From: Thermococcus sp. LS1
GTDB lineage: Archaea; Methanobacteriota_B; Thermococci; Thermococcales; Thermococcaceae
Length of the DNA stretch: 64,000 bases
Reading direction: 5' to 3'
NCBI RefSeq assembly: GCF_012027395.1
Contig: NZ_SNUJ01000001.1
Location: 682,001 to 746,000 of the forward strand
The notes beneath the pieces are model-generated. The model saw nothing but the letters and a program-made list of their open reading frames with translations. It was not told the origin of the DNA and did no database searches. The number at the start of each line of letters is the position of its first letter. Positions within the stretch are counted from its first letter, which is position 1. The position numbers and the translations under genes are program-made. Positions 15,913-24,364 of this stretch are shown piece after piece.

Positions 15913-17615
15913 ACAACGGCAATAGTGTTCCCCGTAGTATATATAGTGTTTTTAAATGCAATGATTCTTGCAAGAACCCTTTTAGTTTCTGCACCAAAAG
16001 GCAAGTATGCTCGTTGAGAATACCCTTTACCCAAGACAAAGTATCTCTCTTGGATCAAATTCATTCGCATTAAGACTAAACAGTCACCGTTTCTGATGAT
16101 ATCATCAAAAGTCTTGAGATTACAAATAGGGTCTTTTCTAAAGCTCTCATTAAGCATTCCTACTTTAATCGAACTAAAATGTTGAAAATCAATATCGGTA
16201 GCTATTGGAAGTGAAGATCTTGTTATTGCAAACTTTGCCGTTAAAATTTCTGAATCATACCATCCTGTCCTTATTGTGTACTCTTTAACAATTGGGTTAT
16301 CATCATTTGAGATCGACGCAGTAAACATTAGCCACATAATCACAAAAGCTGAGAACATAACTAAGGATCGTTTTATCAACCTAAACCTCTTTGATTGCCA
16401 TACTCGTGAAATTAAATAGCCCGTATATACACTACCTAGGACCTCTCCATAGTACCACAATCTCTCATTAATCCCCAAGAAAGTGGGTATAAATGGGGCG
16501 ACTATACCAGTAACAATAAAGAATGCGGAAACTATCGCAAGTTTAATTACTTTGAAGTTATGTCTATTCCTACCAGTTAATATTGCTAGAATACCGATAC
16601 TACCGGTTCCAAACAGTAGTAGCATACCTAGCCTAGCAAGTATAACATAAACAAAAGGAACTGTAAGATTTTGTACGTACTGTTGTACGCCCTCATCTCC
16701 CGCAACAAAGAACCACCGAATCCTCATAATAGCTCCTTCAAAATAAAAACCTGATACAAATGCCCACACAAATATAGCGATAACAAAGAACACCAGCGTC
16801 CAACAAAGATTTTCGCGAACCGACTCTTTATCTTTATTGATAACAAAGTCTAAAATTATCAAAAGTATTAGTTGAGTTAATGCAAATGCATAACTAATAG
16901 TATGAGTGAAAACGAGTCCCAGAATCAGTATCACTACTAAGAACTTACCTTTAAGATGCGCTATCAATTTTTCTTGCTGTATAAACAGATATAGGAGCAA
17001 AAGCGTGAGTCCTATGCCAACTGTATTAGGTACGATATTCTTTCCCGTCATACATAGGACAACATCAGAGACCGCCACAAACAGCATAGCCAAAAAAGCA
17101 ATATTTTCCTTAAACAGTGACCTTGTCAGAAGGTATATTATAAAAAACTCTAGCAGTAAGGTTCCGGTCCCTGCTACCAGATATGAGGCCCACTTATACG
17201 TCATTCCAGATATTAGCATATAGGTGGCAATTAAAATATGAAAATTTGGTATCTTCACATAAGGACTTGGAATCTCATTAAAGGAGGGAATATGCCCTGT
17301 ACGTATTATTGTTTCCGTTAATATCCAATGCCCCCAAGGATCCCTGCCTGTGACTGTTTGGTATAACAACTGCTGAGTAATGTTGAATGAGACAGATAAG
17401 AGAAATATCTCAGAGAAAAGTACGAGTTTACAAAATTTGGGCATGCTCTTTGGAGACATAAGTACTTGGATTAAGGTAATGATGCCCATGATAGAGAGAA
17501 TAATGAAATATATTTCTGGGCGAACATAGGGTTTTGTTCTGTTCCAGGATATTAGCCAAGAGATAGAAAAGAGCAAAAAGTAAAATATAACAAGTAGAAG
17601 CACTTTATTTTTCAT
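15909..17615 (-). CDS. Large multi-pass membrane protein, possible GT-C-type glycosyltransferase or polymerase
   Basis: The 568 residues have about 12 predicted membrane segments and a soluble C-terminal region of roughly 120 residues. After the second pair of segments comes TGRDPWGHWILTETIIRTG, an Asp-containing external loop reminiscent of the first loop of GT-C enzymes. No other diagnostic motif is visible, so it could be a glycosyltransferase using a polyprenyl-phosphate donor or a Wzy-like polymerase. The ATG at 17615 is preceded by GGGAGGGG. The stop codon of a decayed glycosyltransferase fragment overlaps its first codons, showing that the two were once consecutive genes in one operon. 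Confidence 0.7.
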   Translation of the reverse strand: MKNKVLLLVIFYFLLFSISWLISWNRTKPYVRPEIYFIILSIMGIITLIQVLMSPKSMPKFCKLVLFSEIFLLSVSFNITQQLLYQTVTGRDPWGHWILTETIIRTGHIPSFNEIPSPYVKIPNFHILIATYMLISGMTYKWASYLVAGTGTLLLEFFIIYLLTRSLFKENIAFLAMLFVAVSDVVLCMTGKNIVPNTVGIGLTLLLLYLFIQQEKLIAHLKGKFLVVILILGLVFTHTISYAFALTQLILLIILDFVINKDKESVRENLCWTLVFFVIAIFVWAFVSGFYFEGAIMRIRWFFVAGDEGVQQYVQNLTVPFVYVILARLGMLLLFGTGSIGILAILTGRNRHNFKVIKLAIVSAFFIVTGIVAPFIPTFLGINERLWYYGEVLGSVYTGYLISRVWQSKRFRLIKRSLVMFSAFVIMWLMFTASISNDDNPIVKEYTIRTGWYDSEILTAKFAITRSSLPIATDIDFQHFSSIKVGMLNESFRKDPICNLKTFDDIIRNGDCLVLMRMNLIQERYFVLGKGYSQRAYLPFGAETKRVLARIIAFKNTIYTTGNTIAVV

Positions 17616-17745
17616 CCAGTCCCCTCCCATATAATTCTAATATTCTCTTTGCAACTCTTTCCCAAGTAAACTGCTCTGCGTATTTCCTTATCTTCTCTCC
17701 ATTCTATTTCTTGTCGAGAGCTATTAAAATTTTTTCTGTTGCACT
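17605..17745 (-). pseudogene. C-terminal remnant of a family 4 glycosyltransferase
   Basis: Reading on the minus strand gives EKILIALDKK, then a TAG stop where Trp is expected, then NGEKIRKYAEQFTWERVAKR and ILELYGRGLDEK before the TAA at 17605-17607. This is the typical last helix region of GT4 enzymes; compare the intact gene at 19047, which has KIHEYAQRFTWDRIARE near its end. The rest of the gene is missing, so it was truncated from the 5' side and also carries a nonsense mutation. The end overlaps the start of the membrane-protein gene. Confidence 0.75.
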
Positions 17746-17828
17746 TTAGATTGGTAATTGAGCTGGGAATACACGCTTCTGAGAGGGTACTTCAAGTCCT
17801 CTTATGTTTAAATTCCTGTTTTAGTTGG

Positions 17829-17838
17829 CAACTTTTAT
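17829..17838 (+). promoter_or_regulatory. TATA box before the plus-strand glycosyltransferase
   Basis: The sequence ACTTTTATAAGTG places a TATA element about 35-45 bases before the ATG at 17874, in the only gap of the island with an obvious promoter of its own. Confidence 0.5.
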
Positions 17839-17873
17839 AAGTGAAATGTTATCTACAGTTTCTTGGGATTCTT

Positions 17874-19043
17874 ATGCGAGTGGGGGTAGCAATAAACCCA
17901 ATGGGTGTGAGCATTGCAAATTATACGAATAATTTAATTTCTGAATTAGTCAAGATAACCAATGATGATTTTGAGATATTTCTTATCGATTTCTTTACGG
18001 GAAAGATAATTGAAGATATCTCTCCAGAGGATAATTTAGTGCCGATTATGAAACAGGTCAACATGTTATCTTTTTCTAAGATACTTATGAGGCAAACAAT
18101 TTATAGTGGAAAACTCCAATCAAAGATTATCGAGAAGAAAATAGACGTTGTCCATGTGCCCTTCCTTGGTAGGCCCGCTCCGCCTATTCCCCTTGCATTC
18201 TCCAAAGTTAAGGTTGTTGTTACAAACCATGGTATGGCAAATCTAGCGTTGCCAAAGTCTTACTTTTATAGAAAAAATGATTTAGCTAGGAAAATGTTTG
18301 ATTTTACTCAGGTATTACAATGGCATCTAATTAAAGATAGACTTGCTACAATTATCACTGTTTCACATAGCGAAAAATATAATATTGCTAAAAATCTTAA
18401 CATATCTCTTGATAAAATCAGAGTCATCTATCATGGAGTGTCTGATGAATTTAGACCAATAAGCGATAAAAGAGAGCTAGAAGAAACTTTCAAAAAGTAT
18501 GGGGTTAATCAACCCTATATCTTTCACCTAAGTGCATATCAACCAAAGAAAAATCTCGTGGGAGTTTTGAAGGCATTTGCCGTTGCTAAGAAAAAATATA
18601 GAATCCCAGATAGATTAGTAATTGGGGGTAAACAACCTACCATTATTAAAGATATAACAAAATCGCTAAATATTCAAGATGATGTTATTTTTACAGGATT
18701 TATTGCAAATAAAGACTTACCAAAATTATATAGCGGGGCAAAATTCTTTATTTTTCCATCATTTCATGAAAGTTTTGGACTTCCAATTTTAGAGGCCATG
18801 GCATCTGGGACTCCGGTAATAACGTCTAATGTGTTCTCCCTAAGAGAATTAGGCGAGGGTGTGGCATTATTAGTTAATCCATATAACCTAAACGAAATAG
18901 CTGAAGCTATGTATACCCTCTCTGTAGATAATGTACTCCGAAGAAAACTTAGGAATAAAGGCCTTAAGAAAGCACAAGAGTTCTCATGGGAAGTTACTGC
19001 TAAAAAGCATTTAAAAGTTTACCAAGAAGCATTGGCATCTTGA
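17874..19043 (+). CDS. Family 4 glycosyltransferase
   Basis: The product has 389 residues: VGVAINPMGVSIANYTNNLI (N-terminal Rossmann domain), VVTNHGMANLALPKSYFYRK, IITVSHSEKYNIAKNLNIS, IRVIYHGVSDEFRP, and the C-terminal donor domain with FHLSAYQPKKNLVGVLKAFA and the E-x7-E region FHESFGLPILEAMASGTPVI. This is a retaining GT-B enzyme of the mannosyltransferase type. The ATG at 17874 begins MRVGVAI, the normal start; 11 extra codons from 17841 look non-homologous. It is transcribed alone on the plus strand between minus-strand runs. Confidence 0.9.
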   Translation: MRVGVAINPMGVSIANYTNNLISELVKITNDDFEIFLIDFFTGKIIEDISPEDNLVPIMKQVNMLSFSKILMRQTIYSGKLQSKIIEKKIDVVHVPFLGRPAPPIPLAFSKVKVVVTNHGMANLALPKSYFYRKNDLARKMFDFTQVLQWHLIKDRLATIITVSHSEKYNIAKNLNISLDKIRVIYHGVSDEFRPISDKRELEETFKKYGVNQPYIFHLSAYQPKKNLVGVLKAFAVAKKKYRIPDRLVIGGKQPTIIKDITKSLNIQDDVIFTGFIANKDLPKLYSGAKFFIFPSFHESFGLPILEAMASGTPVITSNVFSLRELGEGVALLVNPYNLNEIAEAMYTLSVDNVLRRKLRNKGLKKAQEFSWEVTAKKHLKVYQEALAS

Positions 19044-19046
19044 CAA

Positions 19047-20246
19047 TTATTGTTGGTCTTTTAAGACCTCTTTGTACACCTTGAGGGTCTCTCTTGCTAT
19101 TCTATCCCATGTAAATCTCTGTGCATATTCGTGTATCTTTTCTCTGTCCCAATCGAGGTCTAGAGCTTTCATAATTTTCTCTGCGAGATCTTCTGGATTT
19201 CCTGGATCAACAAGAAGCCCATATTCATTGGAGGTTATTATTTCAGGAACACCCCCTACTTTGGTTCCTACAAATGGCACCCCACAACCTAGTGCCTCGA
19301 ACATAACAGTTGGATTTCCTTCACTTAAACTTGGTAGTACAAATATGTCCGCTGAATTCATCCATAATGGTACTTCCTGATGGGGAACTTTGCCAGCAAG
19401 AAAGACATATTCTTGTAAGTTTAAATTTTTAATTAATTTCTTTAATTCTTTTTTCAACTGACCATCCCCTACCAATATACAAAGAACATCCTGTCTTTCT
19501 TTGATTACGTATTTCATAGCATTTACTAAAATATGTTGCCCTTTTATTTTTGCTAGATTACCTACGCATACTATTATTTTTTTATTGATTGGTAGTCCTA
19601 GTGCCTCTCTTGCATGTTTCTGGGGAAGAGGATAGAACATTGTGGGATTGAACCCATTGGGAATTACAGTAATTGGCGGAGTTTTATGGCATATTTTCTT
19701 AATATATTTCGCTGTGTTATTGCTAGATGCAATAATATGATCTGGTTTGGAAAGGATGTATTTCATTATCTTTAGCCAGAACCCTCCTCTCTGAGCGACA
19801 TAATAAAAACCCAGACCGTGTATTGTCACTATTTTGGGAATGTTAAAATATTCTCCAATATTTATCGCGGCATATCCAGATGGCCATCTAAATTGTCCAT
19901 GAACAATATCAAAGTTTGTGTTTTCTTTTTTTAAATAATCAATGAATTTTTTTGTTACAAGATTCCCAAGTCTTTTATTCCTACCATCTGGGATTAAATA
20001 ATACATTGGCACTACCTGAATTTTGACATTTTGGGGAGTATTATTTGTGTCAATTAGATTCTCTTTTGTAAATAGCCGTACCCAGTCAATATATCCCCCC
20101 ACAGGTATAACTTTTGATAGTTCAACAAGGGGATTATAATGAACAAGCACAACAATTTCTTCTATGTATTTTGATAATGCTTCTACCCAGTGTTTTATGT
20201 AAAATCTATAAAATGGAGCAATAACCAAAAGGCGTCCTATGTCCAT
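19047..20246 (-). CDS. Family 4 glycosyltransferase
   Basis: A 399-residue GT-B enzyme: FDIVHGQFRWPSGYAAINIG, PKIVTIHGLGFYYV, IIASSNNTAKYIKKICH, ITVIPNGFNPTMFYP, VCVGNLAKIKGQHILVNAMK and the E-x7-E donor motif LSEGNPTVMFEALGCGVPFV. It joins a sugar to a lipid-linked or exposed acceptor in the cytoplasm. It is the last gene of a minus-strand operon (22818 to 19047) in which consecutive genes touch: it starts at the last base of the sulfatase-fold gene. It is convergent with the preceding plus-strand glycosyltransferase with a 3-base gap. Confidence 0.9.
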   Translation of the reverse strand: MDIGRLLVIAPFYRFYIKHWVEALSKYIEEIVVLVHYNPLVELSKVIPVGGYIDWVRLFTKENLIDTNNTPQNVKIQVVPMYYLIPDGRNKRLGNLVTKKFIDYLKKENTNFDIVHGQFRWPSGYAAINIGEYFNIPKIVTIHGLGFYYVAQRGGFWLKIMKYILSKPDHIIASSNNTAKYIKKICHKTPPITVIPNGFNPTMFYPLPQKHAREALGLPINKKIIVCVGNLAKIKGQHILVNAMKYVIKERQDVLCILVGDGQLKKELKKLIKNLNLQEYVFLAGKVPHQEVPLWMNSADIFVLPSLSEGNPTVMFEALGCGVPFVGTKVGGVPEIITSNEYGLLVDPGNPEDLAEKIMKALDLDWDREKIHEYAQRFTWDRIARETLKVYKEVLKDQQ

Positions 20247-21649
20247 TATTGAACACCCCAGTACAATAATTTAGGAGATGTTAGTTTCTCTAAGTTTTTC
20301 ATGAATATCTCCGAAAGTTCCTCATCTACAATCGGCTTCTGCTCCTTTGGATCGTTTTTAAGATTAAATATCCAAGCAACGCCATCGTCTTTAGAATAAA
20401 TAAATTTGAGCTTTCTAAAAATCAATGCCTTCTTCTCATGCCCATGTATTGTGTTTTCAGTAAGGATCATTCTCCTTTTGGATGCATTGAATATGCTTGT
20501 TCCATCAAACAGAATACTATGTTGAATATCGAGTAGCTCTAACAATGTTGGCACAATGTCTACACCGCTAACTAGCCTGTCCTTTTCTTCCCTTCTAGGA
20601 ACACCCGGACCTGTCATTATTAGTGGAACCTGAATAAGCTCATTGAACACACTATGACCATGTCCTATCCCTGCGTAGCCGCGTATGTCGTAGAAATATT
20701 TAGCCTCTACCTCTGCGTGATCCCAAAACTCTTCGCCATGATCTGCTGTGATTATTAGGATTGTATTATCTGTTAATCCTTGATCTTCAAGAAATGCATA
20801 GAATTGTTCTAATGTGTAATCTACATATCTTAAAGTGTTATCATACAGTAAAATCTTGTTTTCCTTGAACTCTTCAAATTCTCTTCCTTTTTGATTTTCG
20901 GGCTTTTGGAAATCTCCCCAGTATTCAATTTTATATAGCTTTTTGACTTTACCAAAATAATTGTAGAACTTCTGAGGTGGTGTAATTGGTTCGTGTAAGT
21001 CTTTCAAATGAATGTGTGCAAAAAAGTTGTCTTTCTGTTTTCCTATCCAGTCTTTTAGGTCATTTAAAATGACCTCTGCATCTGTTAAAGAATTAAGCTT
21101 TTGTTCGTGAAACCTTCTTCTCACAGAAAGCATTGCAAGATCAATTCCAGAATTAAAGTAAGTTGCATACCCAAATAGTGCCAAGATTTCGCTCAATGTT
21201 AAGATGTTACCTTTTAATGGCTTTAACTTGGATAAATCAAACTTTCTATCATATCCATCTAGAATTGCTCCGTGATTGTGGGGGTAAAACCCCGTAAGGA
21301 GAGATGCAACAGCAGGATAAGTCCATGGGGAAGTCGCAATTAGCGATGCCTTATATCCTTTAAGCGAATCTAAAAATGGTGTGGTTTCCCTTTGATAGCC
21401 ATTGTAAGATAAATGAGTATTTCTAAGGCAATCAATTGTTACTAAAATAATATTTTTGTCTGGCTTACTTGATATGTCTAAAAACTTCTCTGCAGAGGGT
21501 TTTATTTTTCTGATTCTCTTTTTAAAATACTCTTTATCCTTTGGTGCATTTTTCTCAAACTTAACTTTATCATAAAATTTGCGAATCATTTTGTACAGTC
21601 TTATGTTTCTCTTAATTGTCTTATCAATTATTGATTCCATGAATGTCAT
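20246..21649 (-). CDS. Sulfatase/alkaline phosphatase-fold enzyme, second copy
   Basis: The 467 residues are clearly homologous to the gene at 7006: VTIDCLRNTHLSYNGYQRET, SPWTYPAVASLLTGFYPHNH, ITADHGEEFWDHAEVEAKYF and GHGHSVFNELIQVPLI align closely. It has a Thr at the nucleophile position, as in the paralogue. Likely roles are hydrolysis or transfer of a sulfate, phosphate or phosphoglycerol-like group in glycan decoration. The start overlaps the preceding gene by ATGA. Two paralogues within 14 kb of one island suggest two acceptors or duplication within the island. Confidence 0.85.
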   Translation of the reverse strand: MTFMESIIDKTIKRNIRLYKMIRKFYDKVKFEKNAPKDKEYFKKRIRKIKPSAEKFLDISSKPDKNIILVTIDCLRNTHLSYNGYQRETTPFLDSLKGYKASLIATSPWTYPAVASLLTGFYPHNHGAILDGYDRKFDLSKLKPLKGNILTLSEILALFGYATYFNSGIDLAMLSVRRRFHEQKLNSLTDAEVILNDLKDWIGKQKDNFFAHIHLKDLHEPITPPQKFYNYFGKVKKLYKIEYWGDFQKPENQKGREFEEFKENKILLYDNTLRYVDYTLEQFYAFLEDQGLTDNTILIITADHGEEFWDHAEVEAKYFYDIRGYAGIGHGHSVFNELIQVPLIMTGPGVPRREEKDRLVSGVDIVPTLLELLDIQHSILFDGTSIFNASKRRMILTENTIHGHEKKALIFRKLKFIYSKDDGVAWIFNLKNDPKEQKPIVDEELSEIFMKNLEKLTSPKLLYWGVQ

Positions 21650-22818
21650 CCCTGTCTCCTCCTAATCAAAAATTTAAACAGTCTCTCATACTCCTTCGCA
21701 ACCTTCTCCCAGTTATATTGCCTCTTTATTCTTCTAATCTGCGTCTTCTTTATAAGCCTTAAGTCGAACCCTCCCCTTTCGAGCATTTCCATTTTGTTAG
21801 CTAAATCTTCGGCATCTTTAAAGTATATTCCTCCCTCTTGCAGAACTTCTTTGTTAAACGGCACATCATAAGCCAATATTGGTCTCTTAAACAGCATCTG
21901 CTCAAGTAGAGAGGGATTTGTTCCTCCAACTTCATAAGCGTGAATGTAAGCAAAGCAGTTTTTCCTCAAAACTCCGAGGACTTCTTTATCATAGATTGGA
22001 TTTAGCAGAATTATGTTCTCATCGTCCTCCTTCAATTTGAAAAGGTACTTTGTATAGGGATCCTTTTTATTGAAGTTCCCTACGATAACAAGCTTCTTGG
22101 TAGAGTTCGCTTTCTTGAATCCTTCAATTTCTAAGTGAATATTGTTCTCGGCAACTATACGGGCAACTGTCAGGTAATATTCTCTAGGTTTAAGTCCAAA
22201 TTTATCAAGGATTTCCATTTCCTCTTTTTTTGAGAACTTTGGCGGAAGAAGTTCCCTTGCACCATAGGCAATGTAAACTACATTCTCTACCTTATGCGTC
22301 CTTTCTAAGTGATCCTTTATCCCACCAGAATCTGCAATGGTAATTTCGGGCAATTTACAGGATAAGTACTCCATTAGATACATGTAAACCATCGTGGTGA
22401 GATACAACGGGATCATGTAAAACGGAATATAGTGGCTTCTCTTTATTAAACGCTTCCACTCGATTCCATCTGGATTTATAACGACTTTTTTCTTGAATAA
22501 CTTGGCAATAATTGCTGATAATGCTCCATCTGGAGCTACGTAGTACACAACGTCGATATCCTTAGAATGTCTAAGAAGAAGGTATGTCGTGGCGATCACA
22601 TCGTTCACAGAGGGTATGGTCACACTTTTCCCCTGAATTGATGGAACGTGCACTCTGATTATGCCATTATACCCATCCTCAAAGAATCTATTCGATTCAG
22701 ACGTGACGTATATTTGAAACCCTTTTTCCATTAGTCTCTTGGAGATCTCTTCAACAAAAGTCTCATTTCCCCCATATTTGGCGGGAATCCCCCTGGAACC
22801 TATGAATGCGATTCTCAT
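21646..22818 (-). CDS. GT4-type glycosyltransferase (DUF1972/rhamnosyltransferase-like)
   Basis: The 390 residues start MRIAFIGSRGIPAKYGGNET, the signature of the DUF1972 N-terminal domain found in WbbI/RfaG-like transferases, followed by VYYVAPDGALSAIIAKLFKK, ITIADSGGIKDHL and a GT4 C-terminal domain with ARIVAENNIHLEIEGFKKAN and EVGGTNPSLLEQMLFKRPIL. It heads the minus-strand operon that includes the sulfatase-fold and GT4 genes and overlaps the next gene by 4 bases. It is the rightmost AT-rich gene; the next gene to the right has host-like composition. Confidence 0.9.
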   Translation of the reverse strand: MRIAFIGSRGIPAKYGGNETFVEEISKRLMEKGFQIYVTSESNRFFEDGYNGIIRVHVPSIQGKSVTIPSVNDVIATTYLLLRHSKDIDVVYYVAPDGALSAIIAKLFKKKVVINPDGIEWKRLIKRSHYIPFYMIPLYLTTMVYMYLMEYLSCKLPEITIADSGGIKDHLERTHKVENVVYIAYGARELLPPKFSKKEEMEILDKFGLKPREYYLTVARIVAENNIHLEIEGFKKANSTKKLVIVGNFNKKDPYTKYLFKLKEDDENIILLNPIYDKEVLGVLRKNCFAYIHAYEVGGTNPSLLEQMLFKRPILAYDVPFNKEVLQEGGIYFKDAEDLANKMEMLERGGFDLRLIKKTQIRRIKRQYNWEKVAKEYERLFKFLIRRRQG

Positions 22819-22839
22819 ATTGATTTCATCCCCCTATGC

Positions 22840-23730
22840 TCACTCCCTCACCATCTTCGCCAGCACGTTCAGCGTCAGCCCGGCAACGAACAACTGGATC
22901 CCGATTATCGCGAAGATCCCCGAGCCGATGGCGGGGGTAAGGTAGACGGTGCCCTCCTCGTAGTAGGGCAGGAACGCTAGGTATCCGAGAACGATGGCAG
23001 CAAGGAACGAGAGGAGGCTCAGCGTCCCGAAGAGCAACAGGGGTCTCTTGTACCCAATCAGGCTCACAATGTCCGCCAGCACTCCAAACCCATGGGCCAG
23101 GGGGTTCTTCTTGTGCTTGTTCGGGACATCATAGCAGACGGTTATCGGCACCTCTTTAATCCTCACTCCCTTCTCGGCCAGGTGCACCAGCATATCGCTC
23201 TCCACGCTGTAGCCGTTGCTGTTTATCTTCATCAGTTCACCTAGGGCTTTTCTGTTCATCGCCCTGAAGCCCGACTGGGAGTCTGTGATCTTCAGCGTCC
23301 CGTTCAGGCTCACGTTCGTGGTGGCGTTCAGGACCCACAGGCCGAGCCTCCTGTAGAAGGGGATGTTCTTCTTGGCCCCGTCCAGGAACCTTGACCCTAT
23401 GACCATGTCGGCTTCATCATTAAGAATTGGCTCAAGGAGTTTGGGTATCTCCTCGGGGTTGTGCTGCCCGTCGGCGTCCAGGCACACCACAATATCATAG
23501 CCTTTTTCTGTAGCATACTTGAAGGCCGTCTTAAGGGCCTGGGCCTTCCCCATGTTCCGGGGGTGCTGTATAACGTGGGCCCCGGCAGAAATGGCGATGT
23601 CATAAGTCTTGTCCTTACTCCCATCATCGACTACCAGAACATCACCGTACCTCTTAGAAAGGGCTACCACAGACCCAATGGTCAGCCCCTCATTGTACGC
23701 TGGAATAGCGATCAGGATGTTATGCCCCAT
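22840..23730 (-). CDS. Polyprenyl-phosphate glycosyltransferase (DPM1/GtrB-like GT2) with C-terminal membrane segments
   Basis: The product has 296 residues from MGHNILIAIPAYNEG. VLVVDDGSKDKTYDIAISAG and VVCLDADGQHNPEEIPKLLE are the GT2 metal and nucleotide motifs; MVIGSRFLDGAKK and TDSQSGFRAMNRKALGEL are typical of dolichyl-phosphate sugar synthases. Two or three hydrophobic segments at the C terminus anchor it in the membrane. It loads a sugar onto a polyprenyl phosphate. The ATG at 23730 has GGTGGG upstream; earlier ATGs are less well placed. Its GC-rich codons mark the right border of the AT-rich island. Confidence 0.85.
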   Translation of the reverse strand: MGHNILIAIPAYNEGLTIGSVVALSKRYGDVLVVDDGSKDKTYDIAISAGAHVIQHPRNMGKAQALKTAFKYATEKGYDIVVCLDADGQHNPEEIPKLLEPILNDEADMVIGSRFLDGAKKNIPFYRRLGLWVLNATTNVSLNGTLKITDSQSGFRAMNRKALGELMKINSNGYSVESDMLVHLAEKGVRIKEVPITVCYDVPNKHKKNPLAHGFGVLADIVSLIGYKRPLLLFGTLSLLSFLAAIVLGYLAFLPYYEEGTVYLTPAIGSGIFAIIGIQLFVAGLTLNVLAKMVRE

Positions 23731-23784
23731 AATTCCCACCGGTGACATCGTTGCAGTATTTCCAAATTTTAGCAATACTACCAA

Positions 23785-24130
23785 TAATTCAAATCATATA
23801 TATACCAGGAATCCAAGTAACTTCTATTGTCTGTTCCTTTTAAGTTTTTCTAACTATGGGAGATATTTTGGTTCGCGTGTGGAACGTTATTTGGTGGGAA
23901 TCGTCCCTATTAGTGTCGAATATAGAACATTTTTTGACATTATGGTGCTTTTAGAGCCACTATTCATGCTGAAACTTGAATAATGTTCCCCTCTGGACAT
24001 CCAAAGGGCATCTTAATGACGTTCGGGTCATCCACTGTGGCTGGAATTCTGCGCTGATTTATTTCAATCTCTCCCCTGTAGTCTCATGGAGAATCTCTGC
24101 CAGTGCCGGGGTGTCGCTGTTTCCATCACC
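23785..24130. other. Intergenic region between the island and the tRNA genes
   Basis: There is no convincing gene. A TATATATA stretch near 23801-23812 is a likely promoter for the minus-strand glycosyltransferase. On the minus strand a 39-codon open frame (23964-24083) ending PFGCPEGNIIQVSA reads like the end of a protein but has no start codon, so it may be a gene remnant. Confidence 0.4.
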
Positions 24131-24146
24131 GAAAACTTTTTAAATC
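24131..24146 (+). promoter_or_regulatory. tRNA promoter (BRE/TATA)
   Basis: The sequence GAAAACTTTTTAAATCC is a BRE plus TATA element about 30 bases before the tRNA-Glu 5' end. It probably drives both tRNA genes. Confidence 0.65.
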
Positions 24147-24171
24147 CTCTTCCCTCCCTAATTTCGGACAC

Positions 24172-24249
24172 GCCCCGGTGGTGTAGCCCGGTCAATCATG
24201 CGGGACTCTCGATCCCGCGACCCGGGTTCAAATCCCGGCCGGGGCACCA
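24172..24249 (+). tRNA. tRNA-Glu (CTC)
   Basis: The 7-bp acceptor stem GCCCCGG/CCGGGGC, the D-arm with GTAGCCCGGTCAATC, the anticodon stem CGGGA/TCCCG closing the loop CTCTCGA (anticodon CTC) and the T-arm CCGGGTTCAAATCCCGG are all present. The 3' CCA is encoded (24247-24249). No intron is present. Confidence 0.95.
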
Positions 24250-24254
24250 TTCTC

Positions 24255-24334
24255 TCGGGCCCGTGGCTCAGCCTGGTCAGAGCGCCCGCCTGATAAGCGG
24301 GAGGTCCGGGGTTCGAAGCCCCGCGGGCCCACCA
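24255..24334 (+). tRNA. tRNA-Ile (GAT)
   Basis: The acceptor stem GGGCCCG/CGGGCCC, D-arm GGCTCAGCCTGGTCAGAGC, anticodon stem CCCGC/GCGGG with loop CTGATAA (anticodon GAT) and T-arm CGGGGTTCGAAGCCCCG are present, and CCA is encoded at 24332-24334. It lies five bases after tRNA-Glu and is co-transcribed with it. Confidence 0.95.
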
Positions 24335-24340
24335 GTTCTA

Positions 24341-24364
24341 CAAACTTCGCCTGCGCGAAGTTTG
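24341..24364 (+). terminator. Hairpin directly after the tRNA pair
   Basis: CAAACTTCGC, a 4-base loop CTGC and GCGAAGTTTG form a perfect 10-bp stem starting six bases after the tRNA-Ile CCA. It could stop transcription or guide 3' processing. No long T-run follows directly, so the terminator role is tentative. Confidence 0.5.

Noticed and set aside
23964-24083. Minus-strand open frame ending PFGCPEGNIIQVSA
   Set aside because: It looks like a protein end but is only 39 codons with no start; kept as a note, not called as a gene.
24172-24334. tRNA genes as a proven attachment site of an integrated element
   Set aside because: No duplicated tRNA 3' end and no integrase gene are visible in the window, so integration is only a possibility.
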